From Euleptes europaea (lineage: Eukaryota; Chordata; Lepidosauria; Squamata; Sphaerodactylidae): a DNA stretch of 64,000 nucleotides. Below, in pieces: positions 43,435-54,799 of this stretch; position 1 is the stretch's first letter; every line of letters begins with the position of its first letter. The stretch spans positions 52,560,286 to 52,624,285 of the forward strand of contig NC_079325.1 in NCBI RefSeq assembly GCF_029931775.1, written 5' to 3'. Made by a program: the position numbers and the translations under genes. Under the pieces are notes generated by a model. The model searched no databases. It had not been told where the DNA came from and saw only the letters and a list, made by a program, of their open reading frames with translations.

Positions 43435-44860
43435 TTTAAAAGGGAGTCGACTGACTAACACCACCTAGTTTCCAAAAGCTAGTGCCGCAGAGGCAATTGT
43501 GGATTAAATGAACAGCAGCCACAGAAGAGCCTTCAGCGACGTATACTGGGGAGGCGTGCAGCTCAGATGATGTGAAAAGCGGGGCGCCACAAGCATCTAT
43601 AAATGTCCTCATTTTCCTTGGTGAAACGCTGGAACGGTCTTTGTCCCCCATATTTTTTTGCGACGGCCGCCCCTGCAAGGCCTCAGCCTAGCCAGAGCAT
43701 TCGATGACCGTGGCACACTCGACCAAGCAGATAACGCAGCCCTGCCCTTGCCGAGAGAGCAGCACATCCAAGACGGCTGGGGTTCTGGTTTTTAATTTTC
43801 AAAAGGCAGCGAGCGAGACGAGGGCGCCATTTTGCGTGCGAGAGCCAGCCCCGGCGAGGGGACATCTTTACCAGAGAGACTCGCCAAAAGGGTTCCATTA
43901 TTTCTCCATAAAGCAGTCAAGAGGGGATCCGCAAACAGCTGTTTGCAGGCCTCGGCAAGTCAAACTCCAAGGCTTGAATAATAGAGGGGAAGGTTGGAGC
44001 CATGGCGGCAGCAATGACAATGGGGGGTGCCTTGCTGTGGGGAGGGGGGCTTTGTTTGATTCCTCCAGTCTCAGTTTTGAACTCTCTTCTGCATCAGAGA
44101 AAAAGGCCGGGTGGGGGGGGGGGGAGAGAAAAGAAGTGGGGGGGGGGAAGGGAAGGGAAGGTCAGAGGGAGTTAAAGCCTTTTCTTCCCTATTCATGTGG
44201 TAATTGGATGTCAAGCAGAGATCAGTAAGGTGGAGGCCGGCCTCGGAGCCTGGGTTAAACTGCAGCTAAAAGGAAGCGGGAGCCCAAAGGAAAAGAGGCC
44301 TGTATGTCATTACGGCCTTGCAGGAAACCGCCTGGCCTTCCCTGAGGAGGCACTTCTGTTCAAACTGCCGGCTTGGAGGGGTTGGGTGGGGGGCCGAATG
44401 TGCGTTTTGAATTCACAGGCTCCCTTGAAAGCAGCGAAAACAAAGGCGGGGACGGGGGGGGGGCTTCAACAATACCAGACCCCTGTCTCGGCCTTCAATA
44501 GGGGGCTCTAAACAGGCGTTTAACCTTCAGAATAGCTGAAAGTGATACTCAAAAGACGCTCGGGCCCCCTTATTATGGCTGGACCGGAGGCCACTTGGAT
44601 GGCTGGCGGCCTCCTCTGCGGCGGGAACGGGCTGCTGCCCTCGGCTTGGCCTGCTTCCATTTGGGTTGTGGCTGCTGATCGTGGCCTTCTCCAGGGCCAG
44701 CCAGGGTGCACGGGGGTCTTTCCGGCTCACAAAGCATCCGATGCAAAGGACAGGAACTCTTAAGCCTTTGCGAAAAGGAATGAAAAGCGAAGGAGCAGTG
44801 GGTTTTAACTGAGACAAGAGACATTTCTTAGCGCACACAGTTTTAGCCGATTTCCACATA
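43435..44860. other. Orphan CpG-rich, repeat-free block
   Basis: CpG clusters densely at about 43550-43880 ('gcgagcgagacgagggcgcc', 'ttgcgacggccgcccctg'), 3.5 kb upstream of URM1 exon 1. Long G-runs at 44105-44160 could form a quadruplex. No exon of either gene is recognised. It may be a regulatory element or the promoter of an unseen transcript. Confidence 0.45.
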
Positions 44861-44862
44861 GG

Positions 44863-45010
44863 GTTGCCATCCTCTAGGTGGTGGCTGGAGGTCTCCTAGG
44901 GGATGAGGGGGTAAGGTTGCCAGATCCAGGTTGGGAAACTCCTGGAGATTTGGGGGTAGAGGCTGGGGAAGAAAGGGACCTCAGTGGGATACAATGAAGT
45001 ACAGACTACC
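44863..45010. mobile_element. MITE G fragments
   Basis: 'agggttgccatcctctaggt' (44863) and 'aaggttgccagatccaggtt' (44913) are two partial copies. Confidence 0.65.
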
Positions 45011-45818
45011 TAGGGTTGCCAACCTACAGGTACTAATTATAAAACAACAGCAACAAATGCAAAGATTGTGTAGGTATAATAGTGTTATTGAAATTGCATA
45101 TACACTATTGCCAACAATTAATATCTGGTTCACTTTCACACCAAGATATATTAGGCAAAGAACAAAATAGGTTCAAAGTCCACCAAGTTGCAGGTGAAGT
45201 CCTTTCGACTCTGTTAAATCCCGTAGGTTCAAGAGGTTCAAGAGGTATGGTTGATTATAATTCCTTAAATGGAATTATAATCAACCATACCTAAATGGAA
45301 TTATAATCTATTATACCTTAAATGGAATTATAATCAACCATACCTAAATGGAATTATAATCAACCATACCTCTTGAACCTCTTGAACCTACGGGATTTAA
45401 CACAGTCGAAAGGACTCTATACCTGTGACTTGGTGGACTTTGAACCTATTTTGTTCTTTGCCTAATATATCTTGGTGTGAAAGTGAACCAGATATTAATT
45501 GTTGGCAATAGTGTATATGCAATTTCAATAACACTATTATACCTACACAATCTTTGCATTTTGTTGTTGTTGTTTTATAATTGATAACTACTGTACAGCA
45601 TGCTAACTTTTGTTTGCTAACCTACAGGTACTAGCTGGAGGTCTCCCACTATTACAGCTGTTCTCCAGCTGATAGAGATCGGTTCACCTGGAGAAAATGG
45701 CAGCTTTGGCAATTGGACTCTATGGCATTGAAGTCCCTCCCTTCCCCAAACCCTGCCCTCCTCAGGCTCCGCCTCAAAAACCTCCTGCTGGTGGCAAAGA
45801 GGGACCTGGCAACCCTAG
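45011..45818 (+). mobile_element. MITE G split by palindromic insertion
   Basis: The left end is 'tagggttgccaacctacagg', resuming at 45619 to 'gggacctggcaaccctag'. Confidence 0.8.
45036..45618. mobile_element. Palindromic insertion with 15-bp target duplication
   Basis: It is flanked by 'aacctacaggtacta' at 45021-45035 and 45619-45633. Bases 45035-45582 form an inverted repeat with arms over 200 bp and only a few differences. The centre (45267-45371) has four tandem copies of a 26-27-bp unit 'aaatggaattataatcaacc...'. No ORF of note. Its class is unknown. Confidence 0.8.
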
Positions 45819-46008
45819 TTGCCAGCTCTGAGTTGGGAAATACCTGGAGATTTTTGGGGCGGAGCCTGATGAAGGCAGGGACTTCAATGCCATAGAGTCC
45901 AATTGCCAAAGTGGACATTTTCTCCAGGGGACCTGATTTCTACTGCCTGGAGATCAGTTGTAATAGCGAGAGATCTCCAGCCACCACCTGGAGGTTGTCA
46001 ATCATTTG
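45818..46008 (-). mobile_element. MITE G
   Basis: 'agttgccagctctgagttgg' to 'accacctggaggttgtcaat', next to the preceding copy. Confidence 0.75.
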
Positions 46009-46440
46009 AACTCTAATCCACTGTTTCATTCTGTATACATGTGCGTATGAATCACATTATTCTGGAAAACACAGAAGTTGTGTTTTTTTTTTAATGATGC
46101 TTATGTTTACAGCGGGGCTCATCAAAAGAGGCATGCAGTTCCATATGAAAATGAGGAAAGCCTCTTCCAAGAAGGTACTTGCTCCTCATGGGTTTAGAAG
46201 TACTTACATTCATAAAGAATTAAACCAGATTTTAATAAATCTGCTATCTAGTTAGGGGCATGCCTTTCATCAACAGACTTTAAAACTGAGGAGTCTATTG
46301 GTCAACAAAAGGTTGCAGCCCTCAAAATTATAGTATTGTGCTATTGTGTTCACTTGTGAAAGGACTGCTCAATGGTCAAAATGCACTTGTCATACACGGC
46401 AAGGCTGTTGTTAAGCATGTGCTACCCTGATAAGGACTAC
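46009..46440. other. Unique intergenic sequence
   Basis: No gene or recognised repeat. Confidence 0.5.
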
Positions 46441-46757
46441 ATGCGTGGTATAGTGGTTAAGAGCAGTTGTTTGGAGCAGTGGAGTCTGATCTGGAGAACC
46501 GGGTTTGATTCCCCACTCCTCCACATGAGTGGAGGATGCTAATCTGGTGAACTGGCTTTGTTTCCCCACTCCTACGCATGAAGCCAGCTGGGTGACCTTG
46601 GACTAGTCACGGTTCTCTCCGAACTCTCTCTGCCCACCTACTTCACAGGGTGTCTGTTGTGGGGAGGGGAAGGGAAGGTGATTGTAAGCGGGTTTGATTC
46701 TTCCTTAAGTGGGAGAGAAAGTCAGCATATAAAAACCAACTCTTCTTGTTCTTCTTC
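46441..46757 (+). repeat. SINE A
   Basis: It runs from 'gcgtggtatagtggttaaga' to 'aactcttcttgttcttcttc'. Confidence 0.86.
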
Positions 46758-46939
46758 TACATAGGTTCTGCCCACATCATGTTCCTGCCCTATGAAGCCA
46801 CTTTACCCAAAGTTTGAATTGAGTTCTTTTTTATTGGCTTATGGTCTATTCTGACTGGAGAACTGTTTTATTGCCATCGTTTTATGCTTCTTGATGTGTG
46901 TTTTATGCTGCTGTTATGACCTGACTTGTTCTTTTAATG

Positions 46940-47624
46940 CAGGGGTGGGGAACCATTTTTTCACCAAGGGCCATTTGGATATTTATAACATCATTTGTGG
47001 GCCATACAAAATTATCAAAAATTAGCTGACCAAGCCACAAGCAGGCAACTGCCCCAGATGACCCCCCCCCCCGAGATGGGCAAGCAGGTAGGCATCCAAA
47101 CAGTGGCACACTTGCCCACCTGGTGGCACAGGATGGTCTGTTGCATTAGCTGCACGCCGGAGTTGCTCCTGCTCTGCATGGTTGGGGCCGGATTCTACAG
47201 CTGGCTCCTTCTACCTCCGCCTGCAGGGATGAAATGAGGACACACTGGCTAAGAACTCCCCCCCCCCCCGCATTCTGCTCCTGCCCCTTTTAACCCCTCC
47301 ATTGTTGCCACTTCCGCCCTCTTGTAGTACAAAGGGAATACGTTTCTCCACGGCCTGGGTGGGAAAGGGTTAATACAGTTTCTTGGGCGGTCCTAGCAAG
47401 TCCATAGCTAATGACTCTTCTGCAAGGGGGGGGGGAAAGGTTCCTTTTCTCGGCAAAACAAACTCACACCCTCCTTGAATAGAGGTTATTCCTGTCCGTG
47501 GGAAGGGGCGGATCGCCAGTCTTAGATCCTTCTGAGCTAGAGATCTGCCAGGACCCACAAAGGGCCAGACCAAATGATTTTGCGGGCCTTAAACGGCCCC
47601 CGAGCCTGATGTTCCCCATCCCTG
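46940..47624. mobile_element. hAT-type non-autonomous element, 685 bp, perfect 8-bp TSD
   Basis: The ends are 'caggggtggggaac' and 'gttccccatccctg'. The TSD ttttaatg is at 46932-46939 and 47625-47632. The interior has no transposase. G/C-runs occur near 47067, 47262 and 47427. Confidence 0.9.
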
Positions 47625-47752
47625 TTTTAATGTCTTTGCTTTTTTATGACTGTGTTTTAATGGTTTTAGTTTGTTTCAGTTTTAAGCTGACTCAAGCCGG
47701 TCTCTGAAGAAGCAGCACAATTTTTTTTCTAAAGCCAGGCCAGACTCTAGAA

Positions 47753-48033
47753 CAGGGGGTCCCCAACACGACACCCACCAACATCTTTCATAGTGCCTAC
47801 TAAGTGTTTTGAGGAAGTGGCTATGGCTATGTGATGCTTTCTCCAGCAAGGCCTCTGATAGGCCCTTACAGATTTGATTTGCTGCCACCACAGCACAGCA
47901 CAAGGATCTTCACTGCGTGACTGAAGGTAAATTATGGAAGCCATTTTTGGCAGGCTCTACCCCCCACGGCAGCCATTTTGTGGCTGCACCCACATTGTGT
48001 TAGAAGTCCAGAGGTGAAGGTTGGGGAACCCTG
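47753..48033 (-). mobile_element. hAT-1 miniature element, perfect 8-bp TSD
   Basis: The ends are 'cagggggtccccaac' and 'ggttggggaaccctg'. The TSD ctctagaa is at 47745-47752 and 48034-48041. Confidence 0.9.
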
Positions 48034-48108
48034 CTCTAGAAATGTTCCAGTTTCTCAGGATTTCAGGAAATACCTTTCAGGATTCCCATGTCAACATGAT
48101 TTGCCAAT

Positions 48109-48302
48109 AGGGTTGCCAGCCTGCAGGTACTAGCTGATCTCCTGCTATTACAACTGATCTCCAGCCAATAGAGATCAGTTCCCCTGGAGAAAATGGCCGC
48201 TTTGGCCATTGGAATCTATGGCATTGAAGTCCCTCCCCGCCCTCTTCAGGCTCTGCCCCAAAAATCTCCCGCTGGTGGCAAAGAGGGACCTGGCAACCCT
48301 AT
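48109..48302 (+). mobile_element. MITE G
   Basis: 'agggttgccagcctgcaggt' to 'ggacctggcaacccta'. Confidence 0.82.
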
Positions 48303-49720
48303 TTGCCAAACAGACTACCCGGTCGTTTATGCATGGAAGTTTTACCTGAGGTTTGTTGCTTGCTGGACCCACGCTTTCGAAAATCTATGCACCAGCTGTC
48401 TCCAAGCTCAAATCAAGTCCCCACCCCTTTAAATGCTGCTTTGTAACTGGCTTACTTGTAGTGCTTACTGTGAGAGAAAATTCCCCCCCAAACCCAATTG
48501 CCACATAAAAAATGGAACAATCTGAAAGGGGGGTGGAATCCAAGCCCCGGTTTTAAAAAGCTTTTCTTTTGCTCAGAAAGAGCTCAAAGAAAGCAGGAAG
48601 TATTTCAATCCCTGCCTCTTTAAATGCTGCTTTGTAATTGGCTGTGAATGAAACCAAGCTTGCGTGCCCCGCACTTTGCCTTAGGCTTAGGGATTTCACC
48701 CAGGCTTTGCTCAGGGAAGATGGAAGAGTCGGGTTAACAAAGGAACGGGAAAACCCAGACATTGCGAGGACTGGGCATGAGGTCATCTCTAATGGACGGA
48801 AAACTCATGCGTAACTCCAAGGAACAACCGAGTCAGACCAGGGGCGAACGTGAGTGAAAGTACCCATGCATAAACAACCCCCCTCTCCCCCACAAAAAAA
48901 TAATCAGCACATGATTTGAAATCCTCTTTTATTAGATGTGAAGATTCCATTGTCTTCCCTAGTTCCACAGCAGGAATTACAAGCCATTTTGTTTTGACAG
49001 AACAGAAAATATCACATGATGACGAGAAAGCATCAGAGGTAAGAGACAACACTCCCGTCCCTCTGTTCATCCACAGATAAACTAAAAGACCCCTCTCCCC
49101 TCTACAGCTCCCTCCCCAAACAGACATATACACACGCACCCTTTCAGCATCACCTTCCCTGAGTAGATGTAGAAACAGCATCTTTTTTTTTAAAAAAAGG
49201 AAGAAAAACAAACAATAGTTTTATTTTACAATACACAAACCAGAATTAGGAAAAATTTGACAATCAGAAAAAAAGGGGGCAAAGGTTTTAAGGAAGGATC
49301 CTCATCTGTGGCAGATAAAGGATCCCAGTTTTGGCGCCCAGGAAAACCAGTCCCGAATCCAACTGGCAAAAGTTCGACATACCCTCCCCTCCAAGAAAAG
49401 TGAGAAGTTTGCTTTGTCACCTTTTTGACAATGACAGGACACCATCAGAATGGGACAGCTCTCCTTTTTTCAGAGTGCAGTTTTTGGGGTGTCGTGCATG
49501 CTCATTCCGAGCACCCAACACCCACAAGCCAGCCCCAATGGCCATTCTGCTCCTCACTAGTCCAAACCAGTAGATCGAGGGATTAGTAAGATCAGCACAT
49601 GCAGTGCAGTCCTAACGGGATATTGTGCAGCAAGCCTGGGTGAATGTTTTCTTCCCCTTACGTGCAAATTTGTACCTCTTTCGTAGAGCTTTCATGTTCT
49701 TCTTTGTTTACATTCAACTG
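48303..49720. other. Unique intergenic sequence
   Basis: A minus-strand AATAAA lies at 49220-49225 near a poly-T/A tract, but no gene is tied to it. No exon is seen. Confidence 0.4.
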
Positions 49721-49721
49721 A

Positions 49722-49926
49722 TAAGGTTGCCAGGTCCCTCTTCACCACCGGTGAGAGGTTTTGGGGGTGGAGCCTGAGGAGGGTGGGGTTTGGGGAGGGA
49801 CTTCAATGCCATAGAGTCCAATTGCCAAAGTGGTCATTTTCTCCAGGTGAACTGATCTCTAGCGGCTGGAGATCAGTTGTAATAGCGGGAGGTCTCCAGC
49901 TAGTACCTGGAGGTTGGCAACCCTAT
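49722..49926 (-). mobile_element. MITE G
   Basis: 'aaggttgccaggtccctctt' to 'tggaggttggcaacccta'. Confidence 0.82.
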
Positions 49927-50984
49927 CAACTGAGCACTCATTGAGGGGGGGGGAGTTGCTGCATGGAAGCCAATTCAGAGCTGCACAGAAGGGCCAATTT
50001 TAAATGGCAGTTGCGGCAATTAGAGAACATGCAGCGACTGAAGTTTTCCCTTCTCTGCAACCCTTAAAGACAGTGGTTGAATTCAGACAGCATGCCAAAC
50101 TATGGTTCATGCTAACCACAACTTATAAACCAAACTGTGGCTTGAACTTTCCAACATACAGGCAAACCTCGTTTCAGCACTCAGTCCCCTCTTGTTTCCC
50201 TGGTGCAGTACAGCAACCTCTAGAAGGGAGCAATGGCCACAAAAACCCTGGTTTGGCAATGTGATGCCAAGCCAAAGTTTACCACACGCCATGCTTTCCA
50301 GTGCTGGTTTACCAACCTATTTACAAAATTGGGGCACAATGTTAAGCAACCTCAACCAAGGTTTGGTCTGCTGTCAGAATTTGGGAGCTTTCCCACCATG
50401 CTGGCAACACTTCTCACATCATTCTGTGCCCATCAAGTTTTGGGACAGTGGCTAGAGATCCTCCTGTCATCTCTGTGGAGCTCTGCAACAGGATTGACAC
50501 CTAGAAAGTGTCTAATGCTGTACCCAAGGAACCCTGCCCTGGAGGAAGGAGGAACAGAAGGATTTCTGGAGCTGACTGATCCTGGGCTATCTATGGGATG
50601 GAATGGGAGTGGGGAGGTCCCATGGTTTATCCCCCAGGCATATGGGAGTGAAACTGCCAAGTCCTGCCCTTCCAACCACCTCTGCTACAAGCATCCAGTA
50701 TGCAAGAAGAAGCTGGTTTTCATTTCCTAAATGCACTTTAAATCACTGTCACCAGCTTCTGCATTCTTCACAACAGTTGACACCCACTAGCAGCAATGGT
50801 CTTCGCCACACGACTCTGTGGAGAAGCTTCAGCTTGGGCCCAACGGGAAGCAAGAGCTGCTGTTCCACAGCTGCCCTGGTTCAAGCCCAGCAGTCAATAG
50901 ACAAGAAAGGGGGGACCCAACCTGAAAAACCAAAAGCTGGGTATGCAAGGTTGGGTGGAGAAAGGTAAAATGATGTATTAGAGA
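49927..50984. other. Intergenic sequence with a diffuse repeat
   Basis: Around 50090-50310 there are repeated words of the 'aaaccaaactgtgg' and 'ccaagccaaagtttacc' kind, suggesting an old internally repetitive element. No gene. Confidence 0.35.
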
Positions 50985-51405
50985 AATAGATTTATTTTAA
51001 GGCAAGCATTTTCACTGAGCAGCCCAGTTGGGAGCAAGAAGAGTTTGCCTGAGATTTTATATCTAAGAAACTGCTGAATGAATATTTAAGGAGAACAGTT
51101 TCTGTTTATAACGGAGAGCTGAAGAAGCCGCCCTGAGGGGCGGCGAAAACGCAAGGCATCCGGACTGCGTTCCGTCTTCTCCTGACTTCCGTTTCCACAA
51201 CGCAAGGATTTGAATATATTTATTATGAACTTTTAAAGATTCTATTGAGACATATTTATTGACTTTATCATATTTATCGACCTTAGATCTTAGTGAATAG
51301 ATTTCGTGTTAAGTTTCCTTTTTGTCACTTCCTGCACTTTCACCATTGTAACTTTCAAATATACATCTTTGCTATTTGAGTGTTTGAGCCTTGTACTATT
51401 GTTTA
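50985..51405 (+). repeat. Retroelement-end-like block around the hammerhead-like motif
   Basis: This AT-rich sequence surrounds the hairpin motif, and a MITE G follows at 51411. The mix of a compact self-complementary core and an AT-rich tail resembles the terminal part of a Penelope-like or similar element. There is no coding part. Confidence 0.3.
51108..51190 (+). ncRNA. Hammerhead-ribozyme-like motif (type I order)
   Basis: CTGAAGA at 51119-51125 is followed by a 7-bp GC stem (GCCGCCC 51127-51133 with GGGCGGC 51138-51144). Next come GAAA (51145-51148) and a second stem, in which AACGCA pairs with TGCGTT, ending in T-C where cleavage would fall. This is the hammerhead order CUGANGA, stem II, GAAA, stem III, UH. 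Against it, one extra A separates the core from stem II and stem I pairs poorly. Penelope-like and related retroelements are known to carry such motifs. It could be a relic. Confidence 0.45.
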
Positions 51406-51410
51406 CTCAG

Positions 51411-51612
51411 TCAACCTTCAGGTGGTGGCTGGAGAGTTCCTGCTATTGGAACTGATCTCCAGCCAATAGAGATAAGTTCACCTGGAGACAATGGCCGCTT
51501 TGGCAATTGGACTCTATGGCATTGAAGTCCCTCCCCTCCCCAAACCCCACCCTCCTCAGGCTCTGCCCCAGAAATCTCCAGGTATTTTCCAACCCAGAGC
51601 TGGCAACCCTAT
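51411..51612 (+). mobile_element. MITE G, left end degraded
   Basis: 'caaccttcaggtggtggctg' to 'cagagctggcaacccta'. Confidence 0.8.
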
Positions 51613-51708
51613 TTGAGGCAACCTCAATGAATGTACCTACTTGCACAGTATGAAGCAGAGCTCAAGAGATTTCAGTCAATGGATCCTCCAGTGGGCAGAA
51701 GGATAACA

Positions 51709-51900
51709 CAGGAACACTTGAAGCTGCCTTATAATGAATCAGACCGTTGGTCCATCAAAATCAGTATTGTCTACTCAACTGGCAGTGGCTCTCCAGGGTC
51801 TCAAGCAGAGATCTTTTGAATCGCCTGCTGCCTGGTCCTGGAGATGCTGGGTATTGAACCTGGGACTTTCCGCATGCCAAACAGGGCCCCTTGCCTTACT
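51709..51900 (-). repeat. SINE B
   Basis: 'ttgaagctgccttataatga' to 'gtattgaacctgggactttc' and beyond. Confidence 0.84.
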
Positions 51901-52084
51901 TGTGTAATTCCTTACATCTGTGGTCCCTACCTAGTAAGACAGCCCCATGCCCAATTGTTCTCTTACGTTCAAGCAAATGCAGGGGGGATTAGTTTGCACT
52001 TCTCCAGAACCCTTCAGGCCATCCTCCAACCCCAGAGTCATTTAAGACAAGGGCACACTCCTTGTGCTGTATCATCTGTTCGGT

Positions 52085-52255
52085 TGAGATAGTTTTAGAG
52101 GACAGCTGTGCTGGTCTGCAGTAGAACAACTAGATTTGAGTCCAGTAGCCCCCTAGTCTCTCCTGACTTGTATCTGACAGCTTTGACTCACGTAAGCTCA
52201 AACCCTGAAAATCTTGTTGGTTTCTAAGGTGCTATTGGACTCGAATCCAGCTGTT
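52085..52255. repeat. Foldback-like repeat
   Basis: 'ctagatttgagtccagtagc' on the left and 'gtgctattggactcgaatcc' on the right are near inverse. The 'aatcttgttggtttctaagg' part recurs at about 1610. Confidence 0.6.
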
Positions 52256-53570
52256 TGGTTGAGAAAAGCTGATGCCCTGCCATCTAACTGCTGGGCACAG
52301 TCAAACACAGAAGGGAGAGGAGAACTGATAGAGGGGAGTGTATGTGAATGCATGCTGGTTGCCGATTCACACATTACAGAGTGCACTGGTTATGTCTGGG
52401 ATCCCCACCCAGTCAGACATGAGTTGTGGGTCTCTTCAGTTCCCACATGCATGGGGGATGACCTGGATTGGGACTGTGGCGTGCATAGAAAAAGGGCTTC
52501 CCCAGCTTCTAATGGTCTGGGGTGGGGTTGCTGTGTAGCCCATTGGGGAAACCCATGTTTCCCCCAAGGGACCAAATAGTGCCTTCCTTCCTAACCCCTT
52601 TTTAGGTCAGGCAAAAGTTATGAGAGGGGAATACTGGAGCCCTTTCTCCACAGCCCCAATCTGAATCAGGCACCCCGTGCATCGTCAGGGCTGACTGTTA
52701 TGTAGGGTGGGGACCCCAGACCCAATCTGCATACTTCGAAGAGCGTGAATCAGAGTGAGAGAGGAACTCATTTGACAAGTCCAAGGGCTGACTGTGCCCT
52801 AGAACCTCAGCACATAGCCTGAAAGATATGGAGGAGTGGGGCAGGGAAAAATGGCAGGGGGGGGGGGAAACCTGCCCTCTTGATTCTGATCCCTCACCAT
52901 AAGATTTTATTCTGTCCTTTAGAAGCCCTCAGGGATGAAGTACTTGTGAAATGAGTGATTTGCGGTCAGGATCTCCCACAATTTATAACGAACAAATGCA
53001 GTTGGAGGCCTTCCCCCTGCCTCAGTTGGACTGGGGCCACAACACTGAATGGAGGGGAGTCTTCCTGAGGCAGATCCTCCCCTCTCTTCAAGCTATTTGT
53101 CCCATGGGTAGAAAACATACAGATAATTGTACATTCTCGTACATTCTCATACCCTGAAGAGAAGGATAGAGCTCCTGTTGGCAGGTTGGACTCTGAGGGT
53201 GGCAACCGCTGGTCAATTTGTAGCTAGTTTCTCAAGCAACACACACATAAAATGGAGTCTTGGGCTCTGGGGAGACCTCTTCAAGCAACCGTGAAGCCGC
53301 GCTTACCCTTCCTTAGGTTCACAAAGCAAACGAAATGGATACCTTCACGGAACTCAGCCAATGTTTTAGAACACTGGAAGTAACACAGAACACTTCTTCA
53401 GCTGTTCAGTACTAGAAGGCCTTCTCATACAACCACCATTTTGTTTGCACTACCACTTCTGCTCTGTAAGACCAACCCGACTGAACAAAGTGCCTTGAGG
53501 CATGTGGCTAGGTTTCAGGACAACTGACTGCCCATCAACTTTAGTTCTAAGATTCTCTTTCACACTAAGC
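52256..53570. other. Unique intergenic sequence
   Basis: A G-run lies at 52858. No gene or recognised repeat. Confidence 0.5.
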
Positions 53571-53574
53571 AGCT

Positions 53575-53755
53575 GCATTAAAGTAGAAGGAACTGTCTTG
53601 TGAGGTCAAGCCATCGCTCCATCAAGCCAAGTATTGCCAGTACCAGGGCTGGCAGAGGCTCAGGAAGAGACCTTTCCCAGCCCATTAACCCAAGATGCTG
53701 AATTCTTTCTTTCAGAGTGAAAAGCATGTGCTCTCCCACTGAGCTACGCCCTTCC
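53575..53755 (-). repeat. SINE B, diverged
   Basis: 'ccatcaagccaagtattgcc' and 'gctctcccactgagctacgc'. Confidence 0.7.
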
Positions 53756-54269
53756 CAAATGGGCATGAACACTACAAGTGCGTGCAAATATTGCGCATAA
53801 CAGAAGAACTGAACGTGCACCATCTGGATCGATTATCAAGTTTCAATTCCAGAATTTGGGGGGGAGGGTATGAATGAGATATGCCATATTTCCTGTCCTC
53901 CCTTTTAAGTCCCAGGAGGGTTTTTGTAATTCCATTTCCATATCTATACACAAAGATGTAGGACGAGTTTACAACTTGTGCTTGCTTCCAGAGAGCGCAC
54001 AGAATCATAGAATCAAGGGGGAATTCGGTGTTGCCCTTTGCCCCGAGACTGAATCATCTGTGCCCAGAGCACATTGATTTGCATCTAGTTGATTAACCAG
54101 TTAAATAAAGTTAAAATTCCTTGAATTGGTCACTGGGCCTCCTGAGGCATGCATCCAAGACGGCACCTTAGGACCATTTATCATCTTGGATGTATCCCTG
54201 TCCCCGTTCTATTACCTGTAGAGCAGGTTGGTGCACATTTTGTGTGGTTGGGCAGCACTGGATCTACTT

Positions 54270-54790
54270 TGCAGTGGATCAGACCATTGGTGAATCTAGT
54301 CCATTGTTAGGGTTGCCAGGTCCCCCCTTGCCATGAGCGGGAACTTCGGGAGGGGGGGATTTGTGAGTTCTTATTAAACCCGAAAGTGACAGGGACACTC
54401 TAGCATATTCCTACAAAAACTGTATGGTTTCCATAGATTTTTTTTTTTTGCGGGACGTGCTAGAGCATCCCCATCACTTCCAGGTTTACCTCAGAAGGGA
54501 CATGATTGTGCCAAGCCCTGCTGCACACATGGGGATCTCCCGCCCCCATTTAGCTGGCCTGTTTCCCCCACAGGCCAGCTGAGGGGCAGCAGTCAGGACT
54601 ATTAATTGGCGGGCAGTTGCCCGCCATTAACAGGCACAGGGCAACCCTATCCATTACTGCCTACGTTGTGTGTCCAAGGTCTTTCTTGGTCCTGCTCCCA
54701 GAAATCCTTTTATGTTGCAGGTGCCAGAGCCTGAACCTGGGATCTTCTGCAAGCAAAGCCATCGATAGACTTTTGAAGTCTTTCAAAGAT
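54270..54790 (-). repeat. SINE B split by a TIR element
   Basis: 'gtggatcagaccattggtga' is left of the insertion. 'ccattactgcctacgttgtg' and 'agcctgaacctgggatcttc' are right of it. Confidence 0.65.
54302..54645. mobile_element. TIR miniature element nested in SINE B
   Basis: The ends are 'agggttgccaggtcc' and 'cagggcaaccct', like MITE G, but the interior is unrelated (about 345 bp). Confidence 0.65.
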
Positions 54791-54799
54791 ACAGGAGCC

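Noticed and set aside
45267-45371. Regularly spaced 26-27-bp units as a CRISPR array
   Set aside because: The units are directly adjacent without spacers and lie in a eukaryotic palindromic element.
49220-49225. Minus-strand AATAAA as the SLC27A4 poly(A) site
   Set aside because: It would need a 6.8-kb 3' UTR through several SINEs and MITEs. No support.
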